Shown: positions 1 through 9,557, counted from the first letter of the stretch. The stretch is 64,000 bases of DNA from Paenibacillus segetis (GCF_014639155.1 NZ_BMFT01000001.1:1054001-1118000), one strand, 5' to 3'. The notes: generated from the letters alone by a model not told the origin. Translations and numbers: made by a program.

Positions 1-76
1 TTAATCCTATCTATCAATGTAATAGTATTTTTCAGTTAGAGATAATTTAACGATTAAACTTAATGGAGGTAACACG

Positions 77-634
77 ATGACACATAAAAGCAACATACAG
101 CGACGATTTCATGCTACACTCCTTCTTTTTACTTGCCTATTCATTCTGCTAAGTGGTTGTTCGAAGGCACAAACTGAATCACAGAACTCAATTCCTCCAG
201 TAGAAACCCCAGCACCAACAGAATCGAATACGAATACTACAACAGAACAACCGAATTCTCAAACAGAATCTAATGTAGCGGATTCAGAAGGAATCCCCGC
301 AGATGTGAAAGTTAAAAAGGTACTTGTGGATACTACAATAAAAAAAGATTATCACAAAAAGGTTGAGCTCCTTACAGACGGTGGTAAACGTGTAACCATT
401 ACCGATCCTAAAGGTGAAATTGTCTTGCGGCAACTTGAATATGATGGAATCATTCAAGCGGTTAATGGGAATCAAGTTACCGTCCAAGTGGAACATGGGG
501 GGCAACAAACCTTAACCATTCCGAGTCATATCGTCATTGAAGATGAAGACAACTTAGGACTGAACAAAGGTGTTGAAATCGAATGGACGGTAGATACGGA
601 TGGTCAAATCCAAAGTGTGGAATTGGATGATTAA
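77..634 (+). CDS. Secreted lipoprotein of unknown function
   Basis: 185 residues. The N-terminus is a lipoprotein signal: basic start, hydrophobic stretch, lipobox LLSGC with the Cys near residue 28, so the mature protein should be lipidated on the outer face of the membrane. Residues ~30-70 are a Thr/Glu/Asn/Pro-rich linker. The C-terminal ~110 residues are beta-prone with alternating charged and hydrophobic positions and contain no catalytic motif I recognise. A GGAGG site lies 8 bases before the ATG. The gene stands alone and is followed at once by a strong terminator. Function is unknown; a small extracytoplasmic beta domain is the most that can be said. Confidence 0.75.
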   Translation: MTHKSNIQRRFHATLLLFTCLFILLSGCSKAQTESQNSIPPVETPAPTESNTNTTTEQPNSQTESNVADSEGIPADVKVKKVLVDTTIKKDYHKKVELLTDGGKRVTITDPKGEIVLRQLEYDGIIQAVNGNQVTVQVEHGGQQTLTIPSHIVIEDEDNLGLNKGVEIEWTVDTDGQIQSVELDD

Positions 635-664
635 GTAAGATATAAATAGAATTTAGACTATCTC

Positions 665-690
665 AAGGGCGACCCTCGGGTCGCCTTTTG
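665..690 (+). terminator. Intrinsic terminator after the first lipoprotein gene
   Basis: Stem GGCGACCC / GGGTCGCC with a two-base loop, extended by AAG/CTT pairs and followed by TTTTGTCTTTT. It ends the transcript of the gene at 77-634. Confidence 0.9.
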
Positions 691-757
691 TCTTTTCTAG
701 TGTATAATTATGGAAAATATCTCTTAACTGACATTCTTTGAATAGGGGAGGGAACTG

Positions 758-1285
758 ATGAGTAAAAAATATTATATATTTATTGCGATCATTACTTTAT
801 GCTCAATCATGTTAGATGCTTGTTCGTATAGAGAAGAAATTAAGAACACGAGTAATGTTACTACACAAGTTTCTACAGCTACTAACATAGCCCTTAAATA
901 TAAATTGAAGGAGCTTGAAGCAGCTCCACCGGACAACGCTAAAGAGATTAACCCAGAGCAAATCGCGAAGAGGGAAAAGTCGATTAAGTCTCTAACAACA
1001 AAAGAGTTTTTCGATAAACAATCTGCTGATCATGTCTACGAATGGGCTTTGAGAGCAGCATTAATCAAACAAAGTGACCTGAAAATTACTTATATTTCAT
1101 TTAGAAGATCAAATGTTACTGAAGATAGCAGTGAGCTTACTTATGAGGCCACTCTTCGTTTTGGGGAAGAAAAATTAACCCTGAATGGAACGATGACTCT
1201 TTTAAAAGAAGGCGGCTCTTGGAAAGTAAATGATGATCAATATAACGCTGATGATATTTTAGAAATAATAAATACAAATGACTAA
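758..1285 (+). CDS. Small lipoprotein of unknown function
   Basis: 175 residues. The signal peptide ends in a lipobox-like LDAC with Cys near residue 22, predicting export and lipid attachment. The mature part has a Lys/Glu-rich helical segment (about residues 45-90) and then a domain with the pattern of NTF2/DUF4878-like lipoproteins: helix, strands, and a closing GGSWKVNDD segment. That fold assignment is inference. GGAGG lies 7 bases upstream of the ATG. The stop overlaps the stop of the convergent gene by 4 bases. No function can be assigned. Confidence 0.7.
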   Translation: MSKKYYIFIAIITLCSIMLDACSYREEIKNTSNVTTQVSTATNIALKYKLKELEAAPPDNAKEINPEQIAKREKSIKSLTTKEFFDKQSADHVYEWALRAALIKQSDLKITYISFRRSNVTEDSSELTYEATLRFGEEKLTLNGTMTLLKEGGSWKVNDDQYNADDILEIINTND

Positions 1286-2445
1286 CGGGCTAATTTCAAC
1301 AATTCTTGATTATCAACAAAAGTCGTTGTATTAAACAGTAGTAATACATCCTCAATCCCATTCTCGGTCATGTAAGTACCAATATCGCCGTTGTAATACC
1401 GTAGATCGATAACGTGAATTTCCGGCACTTGAAGGGCTAGAAATGGAAGCACGCTATGCGCATAAGAATCTTTGATGACTAACAGCTTCTGCTGTTCTAT
1501 GTCCTCTGGCTTAATATCGCTTGTTATGGTCATGAGGGCATGGACTCCACCAAGAAAATAAGAGTATTTATCTTTCTTCTCCAAATAACTGGGGTCGTAT
1601 AGACTAGATATGGTTTCATTTGTATCCGCGATATACATCTTTGAAGAGGTAGGCCATTTCGGTACATAAACTTGGATGGAATCTGGGTCTAATCTATTGA
1701 ATTGGCTCCGTGTATGATAGCTCCCTAGAAAAGAATCGGTGATCGTTTTAATCGTAAACTCCGATTTGTCCTTTACCGTCCAGCCCACGTTCTCCGCATA
1801 GGCTTGATAAGCTAAGTAAGCACCATAAGTCGTCCAATGATGGTCTGTGCGGTAGAAGATGGGTATCTGTTCATGAGCAGCAGGACGCAAGAAATCAAAC
1901 CCATCCATGAAAGATAGGTTGACGCCTAACTGTAACTGATCAGCAACATACTCGTTCACCTTCACCTGCGGAAAAGTAGGGGCAAGCCAAGGTAGCCGTT
2001 CTGGATATACCCCAATCGACGTAGGAGCAAGCATAAACGTTATGTTGGCCTTGGGATGATTAGCCGCAAACTTATTAATAGCCCCCGTATATTTCTGTAT
2101 TGCTTCAAAATTTGGTTTACCAAACTTCTCGAATAAATAACCGTCATGACCTTTGTAAATCCCATTGTTCTCTTGTTGTAGACGCAACTGTTCTATGCTT
2201 GATTTTAATGAAACCCATGAATCTCGAAAAGGGAAATGATCGGTTATGTAGCCTTCGGTCTGTTCGGAAAATGTCTTGGACCAAAGGTTATCCCACGTGA
2301 ACTGTGGTACTTTCTGTAGTGGACGATTCTCTGTGTCCGAGAAATACGACTTAGGTAGAAGCAGGAATAAGAAAGACATGACGAATAGAATAGCGACAAA
2401 TCCAGCGATGTACAATTGATCTACGCGTTTCTTCATCTCATTCAT
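1282..2445 (-). CDS. DHHW/AlgX-like protein, probable polysaccharide O-acetylation partner
   Basis: 387 residues. One N-terminal membrane segment (about 12-30) is followed by an extracytoplasmic domain carrying the DHHW signature at residues 201-204 (in YRTDHHWTTYG) and a Ser in IKDSYAHS near the C-terminus, the layout of the SGNH-like AlgJ/AlgX/DHHW family. Such proteins take acetyl groups handed across the membrane by an MBOAT partner and transfer them to an exported glycan. It is the last gene of a three-gene minus-strand operon with the MBOAT acyltransferase and a DUF4358 lipoprotein. The glycan acceptor cannot be told from the sequence; wall polymer or EPS are both possible. Confidence 0.88.
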   Translation of the reverse strand: MNEMKKRVDQLYIAGFVAILFVMSFLFLLLPKSYFSDTENRPLQKVPQFTWDNLWSKTFSEQTEGYITDHFPFRDSWVSLKSSIEQLRLQQENNGIYKGHDGYLFEKFGKPNFEAIQKYTGAINKFAANHPKANITFMLAPTSIGVYPERLPWLAPTFPQVKVNEYVADQLQLGVNLSFMDGFDFLRPAAHEQIPIFYRTDHHWTTYGAYLAYQAYAENVGWTVKDKSEFTIKTITDSFLGSYHTRSQFNRLDPDSIQVYVPKWPTSSKMYIADTNETISSLYDPSYLEKKDKYSYFLGGVHALMTITSDIKPEDIEQQKLLVIKDSYAHSVLPFLALQVPEIHVIDLRYYNGDIGTYMTENGIEDVLLLFNTTTFVDNQELLKLAR

Positions 2446-2455
2446 ACTCCTTTAA

Positions 2456-2478
2456 TAGTGTGTTCAAAAAGTACCTCT
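2456..2478 (-). repeat. Deletion remnant of the palindromic intergenic repeat
   Basis: Read on the minus strand, this spacer between the MBOAT and DHHW genes is AAGAGGTA joined to CTTTTTGAACACACTAT. The first part matches the left flank and the second the right end of the 170-bp element at 28454-28623, as if the middle had been lost. Confidence 0.45.
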
Positions 2479-2484
2479 TAGGTT

Positions 2485-3870
2485 TTAAAATCGGAAGTAT
2501 AGGAAAGGATTAAAGGTTGCATCAACCAAGTAAGCGATTGACAGTACGAATAACACGGCATGCCAAACAAGCTGAAGATAAGGCCTAGTCTCCATACGTG
2601 ATCCTATCCGGTTAGAACAAGAAGCAATGACCAGTACAACGAGCAATATTAAGTTCGTGTACCAAAGATAACCTGTCTCTGCATCCCATAAAGGTTGTCC
2701 ATTTAGCCCTAACATGGCGGTAAAATAACTCAACATGGCGGGAAGCTCATCAAATGCGAAGAGTACCCAGCCGATCAAGATAAGAAGTATTGCATAACTA
2801 TGTCTGATCCACCGTGGCATACGTTGAAGAAACTTCAGTCCTACCCACTTTTCAAATATTAGAATAATGCCAAAGTACAACCCCCAAAAGAGGAAGTTCC
2901 AACTTGCTCCATGCCAAATCCCCGTCAGCATCCATACGATCAGAATATTTCGCAGCTGTTTGCCAAATCCATGACGATTACCACCTAACGGTATATAGAC
3001 ATAGTCGCGGAACCAGGTGCTTAATGAAATATGCCAACGCCGCCAAAAATCAGTGATGCTCTGTGCCATATAGGGCTTATTAAAGTTCTCATTAAACCGA
3101 AATCCAAACATTAACCCAAGACCTATAGCCATGTCTGAATAACCACTGAAATCAAAATAAATTTGGAATGCAAAGGCGATAATACCGAGCCATGCAGTGA
3201 GAACAGTTAGTGTATCTGGGCTTGAGTTAGTGATCGTATTCCATAGCAATCCAATATTGTTCGCTAGCAATACCTTCTTCGCTAATCCAATCGTAAAACG
3301 CCGTACTCCTTCTGCAAACATCTCCCTGCTTACCGTTCGATGGCGTAATTGCTCAGCAATTGTGGAATATTGCACGATAGGGCCAGCTACTAATTGTGGG
3401 AAAAGGGCTACAAAGGTACCGAAATCGATCCAGTTCCGCTGGGCTTTAGCGGTTCTTCTATACACATCGATGATATAGGACATAGATTGAAACGTATAAA
3501 AAGATATCCCGATCGGCAAAGGTAACTCAGTTAACGGAATGTGTGTATCGAAGAGTGCGTTGATATTTCCGATAAGAAAGTCTGCATATTTGAAATAGGA
3601 CAGCAAGCTCAAATTAACGATGACGGATACAACAACAATCCCTTTTCGCTTGTTATCACTGAGCTTTGGTCTCTCTAGAAGCAGACCAAAGCTGTAATCA
3701 GTGATGGTGGAGAGCAACATGATGACGATATATACAGGTTCTCCCCAAGCGTAAAATACGAGGCTGGCAGCGAATAAGATCAAATTCTTCATTCGCCACG
3801 GTGAGCCATAATATAATGCCAATACGGCAGGCAAGAACAAGAATAAGAATATTAGGCTACTGAAGACCAT
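2485..3870 (-). CDS. MBOAT-family O-acyltransferase (AlgI/DltB-like)
   Basis: 461 residues, strongly hydrophobic, about 10-12 membrane segments. Two signatures of the AlgI branch of MBOAT enzymes are present: WRRWH (about 276-280) followed by the FRDYVYIPLGGNR block, and the invariant catalytic His of WHGASWNFLFWG at residue ~320. Family members move an acyl group, usually acetyl, from a cytoplasmic donor to the outer face. The DHHW protein downstream is the likely outer-face transferase and the upstream DUF4358 lipoprotein is 5 bases away, so the three are one operon. The substrate is not identified. Confidence 0.93.
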   Translation of the reverse strand: MVFSSLIFLFLFLPAVLALYYGSPWRMKNLILFAASLVFYAWGEPVYIVIMLLSTITDYSFGLLLERPKLSDNKRKGIVVVSVIVNLSLLSYFKYADFLIGNINALFDTHIPLTELPLPIGISFYTFQSMSYIIDVYRRTAKAQRNWIDFGTFVALFPQLVAGPIVQYSTIAEQLRHRTVSREMFAEGVRRFTIGLAKKVLLANNIGLLWNTITNSSPDTLTVLTAWLGIIAFAFQIYFDFSGYSDMAIGLGLMFGFRFNENFNKPYMAQSITDFWRRWHISLSTWFRDYVYIPLGGNRHGFGKQLRNILIVWMLTGIWHGASWNFLFWGLYFGIILIFEKWVGLKFLQRMPRWIRHSYAILLILIGWVLFAFDELPAMLSYFTAMLGLNGQPLWDAETGYLWYTNLILLVVLVIASCSNRIGSRMETRPYLQLVWHAVLFVLSIAYLVDATFNPFLYFRF

Positions 3871-3875
3871 AACGA

Positions 3876-4367
3876 TTATTTCTTAACGAAGAAAGTTTCG
3901 AATTCTTGCATGATTTTATCGGCTTCTTCGGAGATAACGAAGATAACGTATTTCCCTTTTGTTACTAGTTTATAGTTCTTGGCATTTTCGTATTGGTCAG
4001 GTAGATAAGTTTCGAATTGCTTCTGAATATCAGTTGCCCGTTGTTTGACAGCAGTTTCTACGGCCGGGGTGTCTTTGACATCTTTGACCTTGAGAAGAGC
4101 AATTTCATTTGTTTTCACATTCATCATCGGCATCATAATGGTATATTCCTCAAGTAAAGCAGGATCCAAGTGGTAGAGGTCACTGACCATATCCGGTGAT
4201 AATTCCATTAAGGAAGGTTGCTCAACTTTTGAAAGTACAGTGTCGGTCATTTCCTTTGTTGTTTGGGTTGGTTCGACAGCCTCTTCTTTGTTGCTTGTAC
4301 TACCGCATGCGGTTAGCATGATTCCAAGTACAACGACCATTATCATTAAAAGATTCTTTTTGCTCAT
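3876..4367 (-). CDS. DUF4358-type lipoprotein
   Basis: 163 residues with a lipoprotein signal (lipobox LTAC, Cys ~21). The mature region is a compact alpha/beta domain ending in VTKGKYVIFVISEEADKI, which I recognise as the DUF4358 pattern: a small extracytoplasmic protein commonly encoded beside MBOAT and DHHW genes in Firmicutes. It is first in the operon and sits 5 bases before the MBOAT gene. A minus-strand hairpin with a U-run lies about 135 bases upstream of the start and could attenuate the operon. The biochemical role is unknown; an accessory part in O-acetylation is inferred from context. Confidence 0.82.
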   Translation of the reverse strand: MSKKNLLMIMVVVLGIMLTACGSTSNKEEAVEPTQTTKEMTDTVLSKVEQPSLMELSPDMVSDLYHLDPALLEEYTIMMPMMNVKTNEIALLKVKDVKDTPAVETAVKQRATDIQKQFETYLPDQYENAKNYKLVTKGKYVIFVISEEADKIMQEFETFFVKK

Positions 4368-4501
4368 GTTAGTTCATTCTCCTCGTCGTGTTTTATTGTG
4401 TTCAGATAGCAAAGACGGTACGGAAACTGTTAATGTTGCACGAAGACCAGTGGGAAAATAAGTATGCTTCTTATCATCTGCGGAAAACTATACAAAAATA
4501 C

Positions 4502-4541
4502 AAAAAACGAGCCTGATACGATGATGTATCAGAGCTCGTTT
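4502..4541 (-). terminator. Minus-strand hairpin with U-run in the leader of the O-acetylation operon
   Basis: AAACGAGC-CTGATAC / GTATCAG-A-GCTCGTTT forms a ~15-bp stem with one bulge. Read on the minus strand it is followed by TTTTTTG and a second T-rich run. No minus-strand gene ends here, and the nearest minus-strand gene starts 135 bases further on, so it may be a conditional attenuator or it may block antisense transcription. Confidence 0.6.
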
Positions 4542-4620
4542 GTTTAGTATTAGACCTCGGTTTCTGGGGGATTAATATAGTGATCAAGAATAGTAGCTGA
4601 AAAGAATAAGGGGCGATTAT

Positions 4621-5700
4621 GTGATTAAGCTTAATAACTTTATCCGAGTATGTATTGCAATTGTATTAATACTGACAATATTGTATTTGGGCTCACAGGT
4701 TACTTTCATCTTTAGACCTATATTGTCGCTTATTACGATTGCTACCGTGCCTTTAATGTTATCGGCTTTCTTTTATTATTTACTTCGTCCACTTGTAAAT
4801 ATAATGGAACGAAAAAAAATGAATCGTACTTTATCGATCCTACTGATTTATTTGGTGTTTGGATTATTTTTTGTAGGCTTTATTCTTGGTGTATGGCCAT
4901 CACTACGTGATCAATTTATCAATTTGTTAAATAATGCGCCGGATTTATTTGTCGCGCTAGGCAAACAGCTTCAAAATCTCGAACAAAGCGGGATTCTCTC
5001 GCAATTTTTCCCTAGTGACACGAGTCCTTCTTCACAGATCACGGATTATTTGAATAAGGGCTTTTCGGTGATGACCAACTATCTCTCTGGATTGTTCTCT
5101 GTCATATCGAATATTACCGTGATTTTGTTCATTTTTCCCATTGTATTGTTCTATATGTTAAAAGATAGTGGTAATTTTGGACGTAAACTCGTTAGCTTTA
5201 CGCCAAAAAGATTTCATAAGGAAGCAGCTAAAGTAGTCGCTGATATCGATCGTTCTCTGAGCAGTTTTATTGTGGGCCGGGTGCTGATTAATTTGGCACT
5301 GGGAGTACTGATGTATTTTGGGTTCATCATCATTGGTTTACCGTATGCTCTGTTACTTACCGTGATAGCTGTTATCATGAACTTTGTTCCATTTGTCGGG
5401 GCAATATTATCTGCGATACCGATTGTCATTATTGGGTTAATTGAGTCCCCTTCCATTGGGATTTGGTCACTCGTTATCATTTTGGTCGCTCAGCAAATTC
5501 AAGATAATTTGATTGCCCCCTATATTTTTGGTAAGCAGCTAGATATTCATCCGATCACTACAATCATTTTGGTGTTGGTGGGTGGTGATTTGGCTGGAAT
5601 CATCGGAGTGTTATTGATCATTCCAGTCTATATGATTATAAAAATTGTTGTAGTTAAGATATATGATTTATTCTTCCGTAAAAAATGGGAAAAAGCATAA
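4621..5700 (+). CDS. AI-2E family transporter / PerM-type permease
   Basis: 359 residues with about 7-8 membrane segments. The central soluble loop and the GRVLINLALGVLMYFG and MNFVPFVGAILSAIP blocks are typical of the AI-2E transporter (formerly UPF0118) family, which includes B. subtilis YueF. Members move small solutes or ions; a link to autoinducer-2 has been shown only for some, so the substrate is open. The start is GTG, with an AAGGGG site 9 bases upstream. It stands alone. Confidence 0.9.
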   Translation: MIKLNNFIRVCIAIVLILTILYLGSQVTFIFRPILSLITIATVPLMLSAFFYYLLRPLVNIMERKKMNRTLSILLIYLVFGLFFVGFILGVWPSLRDQFINLLNNAPDLFVALGKQLQNLEQSGILSQFFPSDTSPSSQITDYLNKGFSVMTNYLSGLFSVISNITVILFIFPIVLFYMLKDSGNFGRKLVSFTPKRFHKEAAKVVADIDRSLSSFIVGRVLINLALGVLMYFGFIIIGLPYALLLTVIAVIMNFVPFVGAILSAIPIVIIGLIESPSIGIWSLVIILVAQQIQDNLIAPYIFGKQLDIHPITTIILVLVGGDLAGIIGVLLIIPVYMIIKIVVVKIYDLFFRKKWEKA

Positions 5701-5737
5701 AAAAACTGGCGATACGCCAAAAAGGACATACCGCCAG
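5701..5737 (-). terminator. Intrinsic terminator of the superoxide dismutase gene
   Basis: On the minus strand CTGGCGGTATGTC pairs, using G-U wobbles, with GGCGTATCGCCAG around a pyrimidine loop and is followed by a run of T residues. The wobbles become A-C mismatches on the plus strand, so it should work only for the minus-strand transcript. Confidence 0.8.
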
Positions 5738-5770
5738 CTTATTGGATTTTCATAACATTACAAACTATGT

Positions 5771-6343
5771 TTATTGAATGATCGCGCATCCAATTCTATT
5801 ACCAGAGTTACCTGCGGGATCGGTATGCATATCATCTGGATCTTCATGAATGATCAAAGCAGTTCCACCACTTTTGAGTAGTGAGTTGGGAACATCTTTT
5901 TGCAACGTGACCGTCGTTAATACAAATTGAGCCTGTGCTTTCCCATCTGCTCCTGCTACGAGATTAGATAAATCACCCGCATGTTCTCCTTTGGGGCTAT
6001 CATATCCATGCTGTTTAACTGTTGGGTTAAAGTGTGCACCTGCTGATTTGAAATCCGGTATTTCACACTTGCCTGTTTCGTGTATATGAATGCCATGGAG
6101 TCCAGGCTTTAACCCTGATGCAGATACATCAATTTGAACACCTTTTGCTAATTGCGTAAACGTAGCTGTTCCAATTTTAGCTCCCTTTTCATTGATAATG
6201 TCGCTCGTGATGGGCTTCACCGCTGCAGATGGTTCATTGGCGATTGAGGCTGTCATTGCACCCATGGTTTCTTCGGCTTTGCAACCTGTTACGATCAGTA
6301 GCAGGACAATAACAGCTAACAATGGAATTTGTCTTAACTTCAT
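5771..6343 (-). CDS. sodC: Superoxide dismutase [Cu-Zn], lipoprotein type
   Basis: About 190 residues. I choose the ATG at 6343 because GGAGGG lies at the right spacing; the longer reading to 6361 has no ribosome site. The lipobox VTGC predicts a lipid-anchored extracytoplasmic enzyme. All family metal-ligand signatures are seen: HIHETGKC, AGAHFNP, HGYDSPKGEHAGDL and IIHEDPDD, plus the Arg of GNSGNRIGC. This differs from B. subtilis YojM, described as lacking a copper ligand, so superoxide dismutation is plausible here. Two Cys (in TGKC and RIGC) could form the usual disulfide. It is a single gene with its own terminator. Confidence 0.93.
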   Translation of the reverse strand: MKLRQIPLLAVIVLLLIVTGCKAEETMGAMTASIANEPSAAVKPITSDIINEKGAKIGTATFTQLAKGVQIDVSASGLKPGLHGIHIHETGKCEIPDFKSAGAHFNPTVKQHGYDSPKGEHAGDLSNLVAGADGKAQAQFVLTTVTLQKDVPNSLLKSGGTALIIHEDPDDMHTDPAGNSGNRIGCAIIQ

Positions 6344-6448
6344 AAATACCCTCCAAATCAATTGATTTATTTGTGTACTACCTTTTATTTATTCCCATTA
6401 TCAGAGTCAGCAAACCCGTGTTGAATTAATATGGTCTCTCTTTTATGC

Positions 6449-6486
6449 AAAAAAGCACCGGATACATGAATGTATCTAGTGCTTTT
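6449..6486 (-). terminator. Intrinsic terminator of the LysR gene
   Basis: AAAAGCAC..GATACAT / ATGTATC..GTGCTTTT hairpin; on the minus strand it is followed by TTTTTTGC. It lies just past the stop of the LysR gene. Confidence 0.85.
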
Positions 6487-6512
6487 CATATTTCTTTCTT
6501 TATTTTAACGGG

Positions 6513-7436
6513 TTAGTGGAATGATGGGGGAGTGAAGGTGTCCGGATCGTGAGCAAATTGTCTAAGTTTTTGAATGAACATTTTCACAGCCATCGTATCT
6601 AAGGAAGACTTCTTATCCTGCAAAACATAGAAATTACGGGTCATATGTTGACCTTGTATCTGTATATTATGTAATCCCTCACTTTCAAGCTCCTTAATCA
6701 TAACTAAGCGGGATAAAATCGCAACACCCAAACCTGCAATAACAGCTTCCTTAACCCCCTGATTACTGTTGAAGACGAAGGAACGTTTCACGTGTAGGCC
6801 CAGCTCATCGATAAAATGATCGCTAAAAGCCCGGGTACCCGATCCGTGTTCTCTAAACACCCAGACTAGATCATGCAACATGTTTGGACTAACACTTCTT
6901 AGCGAAGCTAAGGGATGTCCAGCAGGCACAACTAACACCATTTCATCTTCCATAAAAGGCGGATTCACTTGAATTTCGGGATACTCAATTTCACCCTCAA
7001 CCAAGCCGACATCAAGTTCATTGGTATGGATCTCTTGTGCGATCTCTTCGGTATTCGCAATTTTTACCTGGATATCGATATGCGGATATTGATTCACGAA
7101 TTGTGATAGAAGACGCGGTAGGATGTATTCACCAATGGTATAGCTTGCGCCTATTTTTAATGACCCTGTAACCTCGTTCCGTAATAGATGAATTTCTTCT
7201 GTAGCTGCATCATATTGGGCTAAAATTTGCTTGGCTCTTGTGTATAAAATAAGTCCTGCTTCCGTCATCTTCACTTGCTTAGAAGAACGATGGAGAAGCT
7301 TAACACCAAATTCATTTTCCAAGTTTCTTATATGTAGACTGACCCCTGGCTGAGAAAGATTAAGCATTTCTGCAGCTCTTGAAAAATTGCTTTGTTCTGC
7401 TACGGTTACAAATACTTTCAAGGTATGAACAATCAT
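6513..7436 (-). CDS. LysR-family regulator, divergent from the YeiH-type exporter
   Basis: About 307 residues. The ATG at 7436 is chosen because GGAGGAG lies 4 bases upstream; the earlier ATG at 7448 overlaps that site. The N-terminal winged HTH (FSRAAEMLNLSQPGVSLHIRNLE, split here as about residues 18-42) is followed by the LysR substrate-binding domain (GSLKIGASYTIGEYILPRLL onward). It resembles the CysL/YwfK group usually found divergent from YeiH-family exporters, which fits the next gene. The 11-base-spaced inverted repeat at 7544-7566 is a candidate binding site. The inducer is not known. Confidence 0.9.
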   Translation of the reverse strand: MIVHTLKVFVTVAEQSNFSRAAEMLNLSQPGVSLHIRNLENEFGVKLLHRSSKQVKMTEAGLILYTRAKQILAQYDAATEEIHLLRNEVTGSLKIGASYTIGEYILPRLLSQFVNQYPHIDIQVKIANTEEIAQEIHTNELDVGLVEGEIEYPEIQVNPPFMEDEMVLVVPAGHPLASLRSVSPNMLHDLVWVFREHGSGTRAFSDHFIDELGLHVKRSFVFNSNQGVKEAVIAGLGVAILSRLVMIKELESEGLHNIQIQGQHMTRNFYVLQDKKSSLDTMAVKMFIQKLRQFAHDPDTFTPPSFH

Positions 7437-7543
7437 TTTCTCCTCCATTATCGGACACGCTAAACTTACGAATATCTTACAAACATTGTATCTCTTTCTC
7501 GTAAGTTGGACAAACCGTCTTCGCTTCTCCTCCTTGTAGATGT

Positions 7544-7566
7544 AAGTATAAGTTTTGCAAATACTT
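7544..7566. promoter_or_regulatory. Candidate LysR operator between the divergent genes
   Basis: AAGTAT and ATACTT are exact inverted repeats separated by 11 bases, the T-N11-A geometry typical of LysR binding sites, about 110 bases from either start codon. Confidence 0.5.
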
Positions 7567-7679
7567 CAGATAGCATATCGGTATTTCACTTCTGAGCTAA
7601 GGCGCCGTATTATTGTTGTCACAGATAAATACGTACTTACTATATCATCATGAGGCGCAATTAAGGGGTGTTTAGGAAT

Positions 7680-8723
7680 ATGAGTCAGTCGCAAGGAACT
7701 AAAGTTCAGGCTAAGAAACAAAGTATGGGTTTTGCATATGGAATCGGATTAACATTAATCATTGCACTAGTCGCTAAATTGTTGTCAGGGTTTCCTTTCC
7801 TCAGCATAATGGGTCAATTAGTCATTGCCATTTTGATCGGGATTGCTTGGCGGGCGACCATAGGGGTGCCAGATTCTATTGTCAGTGGGACTAATTTTTC
7901 AAGTAAAAAATTGCTTCGTCTGGGTATTATTCTACTTGGTATGAGGCTCAACCTTATGGATATTATTCATGCGGGTCCAAAGGTATTTCTAATCGCTGTC
8001 ATCGTGATTACATTTACTCTTATGGTTGTTTACGGGATTACTCGTGCTCTTAACGTAGACAAGCGTTTGGGTATCTTGACAGCCTGCGGTACTGCAATAT
8101 GTGGTGCTGCGGCAGTTGTTGCGATTGCTCCACAAATCAAAGCCAAAGACGACGAAACAGCTATTGGAGCGGCGATTGTGGCGATATTAGGTACGATATT
8201 TACGCTGCTATATACCTTTTTGTATCCGGTTCTTGGTTTATCGCCTTTAGGTTATGGTATATTCTCGGGGGCTACTTTACATGAGATTGCTCACGTAATT
8301 GCAGCAGCAGATGTAGGTGGAACCGAAGCAGTGGATATGGCGGTTATCATCAAATTAACGAGAGTAGCTTTGTTAGTTCCGGTTGCTATTCTGATTGGCT
8401 TCTTGTCTAATCGCGCATTAGTAAAAGAGCAGGGGGGATCACCTAAGACTTCATGGAAATCAATCCCGATTCCTTGGTTCATTCTCGGTTTTCTGCTCGT
8501 CAGCGGAATTAACTCGTTCGGGATCATTTCTCCATCGATTGCAAGTGGGATTGTAGTCATCGCATATATGCTGATTGCTATGGCCATGGGTGGACTTGGC
8601 TTGAACGTTGATTTGGTGGCTTTTAAAAGGCTCGGAATGAAAGCATTTGCCGCAGGACTTATCGGATCTGTATTGCTCTCCGTTCTGGGGTTCATTCTAG
8701 TTCAATTGTTCGGATTAAGTTGA
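7680..8723 (+). CDS. YeiH/UPF0324 family putative sulfate-type exporter
   Basis: About 347 residues and ten hydrophobic segments. The conserved blocks of the YeiH (UPF0324, Cons_hypoth698) family are present: [32 protein letters not shown] and [17 protein letters not shown] at 7680 is preferred because AAGGGG lies about 11 bases upstream; a GTG at 7668 overlaps that site. Family members are annotated as putative sulfate exporters on thin evidence. Its divergent LysR neighbour is the expected regulator. The 3' end overlaps the convergent reductase gene by 9 bases. Confidence 0.9.
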   Translation: MSQSQGTKVQAKKQSMGFAYGIGLTLIIALVAKLLSGFPFLSIMGQLVIAILIGIAWRATIGVPDSIVSGTNFSSKKLLRLGIILLGMRLNLMDIIHAGPKVFLIAVIVITFTLMVVYGITRALNVDKRLGILTACGTAICGAAAVVAIAPQIKAKDDETAIGAAIVAILGTIFTLLYTFLYPVLGLSPLGYGIFSGATLHEIAHVIAAADVGGTEAVDMAVIIKLTRVALLVPVAILIGFLSNRALVKEQGGSPKTSWKSIPIPWFILGFLLVSGINSFGIISPSIASGIVVIAYMLIAMAMGGLGLNVDLVAFKRLGMKAFAAGLIGSVLLSVLGFILVQLFGLS

Positions 8724-9557
8724 TTTTGGCAAATGTGATCCGATAAACGGTTTAATGCTGTCGGTTAAGGGAGTGACGGGACCTCCAATAAATCGCTCCA
8801 AATCAACTGAAGTTGAAGAGGTATTGATCTTGGCTAAGAATCCATATATCCAATTTTGAATTTGCGTATCTTGACGTAGGGAGATGGATTTGCCTGTAAG
8901 CTTGGATAAGGCTATGGCTAGCTCCTCAAATGTCCATGGACGAGGCGCAGTAAGCTCATAGGTCTTATTTTCATGGCAGGATTCTGACAGAATGGTTGCT
9001 ATTCCTACAGCAAGATCATGGCGTGTGACGACATTAAATTTCCAATCACCAGGGTAAATACTCAGTTCACCTTTTGCTATAGCAGCATCCAGACCAAGTA
9101 TTCCAACAAAGTCGATATACAAAGCATTTCGAAGAAAAGTATACGGAAGTCCCGTTGTAAGAATGGCATGCTCCGTAGCTAAATGTAAATGATGGAGAGA
9201 AGTTGAGTCGATACCATCTCCTAGGAAAGCAAAGCTGGTGTATAGGAGATGTTCAATGTTACACTTTTTTGCGGCTTCAATAACATGGGCATGCTGACGT
9301 AGTCGAACAGTATCATCTGGATTTGAGCTTGAAATCAATAACAGTTTAGATACTCCATCAAAGGCTTGGTGAAGTGTTTCAGGTTGGTCGTAGTCACAGA
9401 TTCGAACATCTATCCCTTGCTTAATATAGCATTGTGCACGTTCTGACTGAGGATGACGAACACCAGCAATGATTTGATCCGCAGAAACTTTCCGCAAAAG
9501 TTGTTCAATAATTAAACTCCCTAATTTACCAGTAGCTCCCGTAATGATAATCGACAT
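8715..9557 (-). CDS. NAD(P)H-binding NmrA/QorB-like reductase
   Basis: About 280 residues. The N-terminal Rossmann motif is [17 protein letters not shown], followed by a family-typical ISSSNPDD segment and HLLYTSFAF, the layout of QorB/YtfG-like quinone oxidoreductases of the atypical SDR group. The start at 9557 is chosen because AAAGGG is 9 bases upstream, while the ATG at 9566 abuts that site. It lies downstream of a MarR gene on the same strand and a copy of the same palindrome precedes each gene, so it is probably the MarR target. Quinone or electrophile detoxification is the likely role. Confidence 0.87.
   Translation of the reverse strand: MSIIITGATGKLGSLIIEQLLRKVSADQIIAGVRHPQSERAQCYIKQGIDVRICDYDQPETLHQAFDGVSKLLLISSSNPDDTVRLRQHAHVIEAAKKCNIEHLLYTSFAFLGDGIDSTSLHHLHLATEHAILTTGLPYTFLRNALYIDFVGILGLDAAIAKGELSIYPGDWKFNVVTRHDLAVGIATILSESCHENKTYELTAPRPWTFEELAIALSKLTGKSISLRQDTQIQNWIYGFLAKINTSSTSVDLERFIGGPVTPLTDSIKPFIGSHLPKST

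Noticed and set aside
5214..5480. 88-codon minus-strand frame inside the AI-2E permease
   Set aside because: Antisense to a clear membrane protein; no support.
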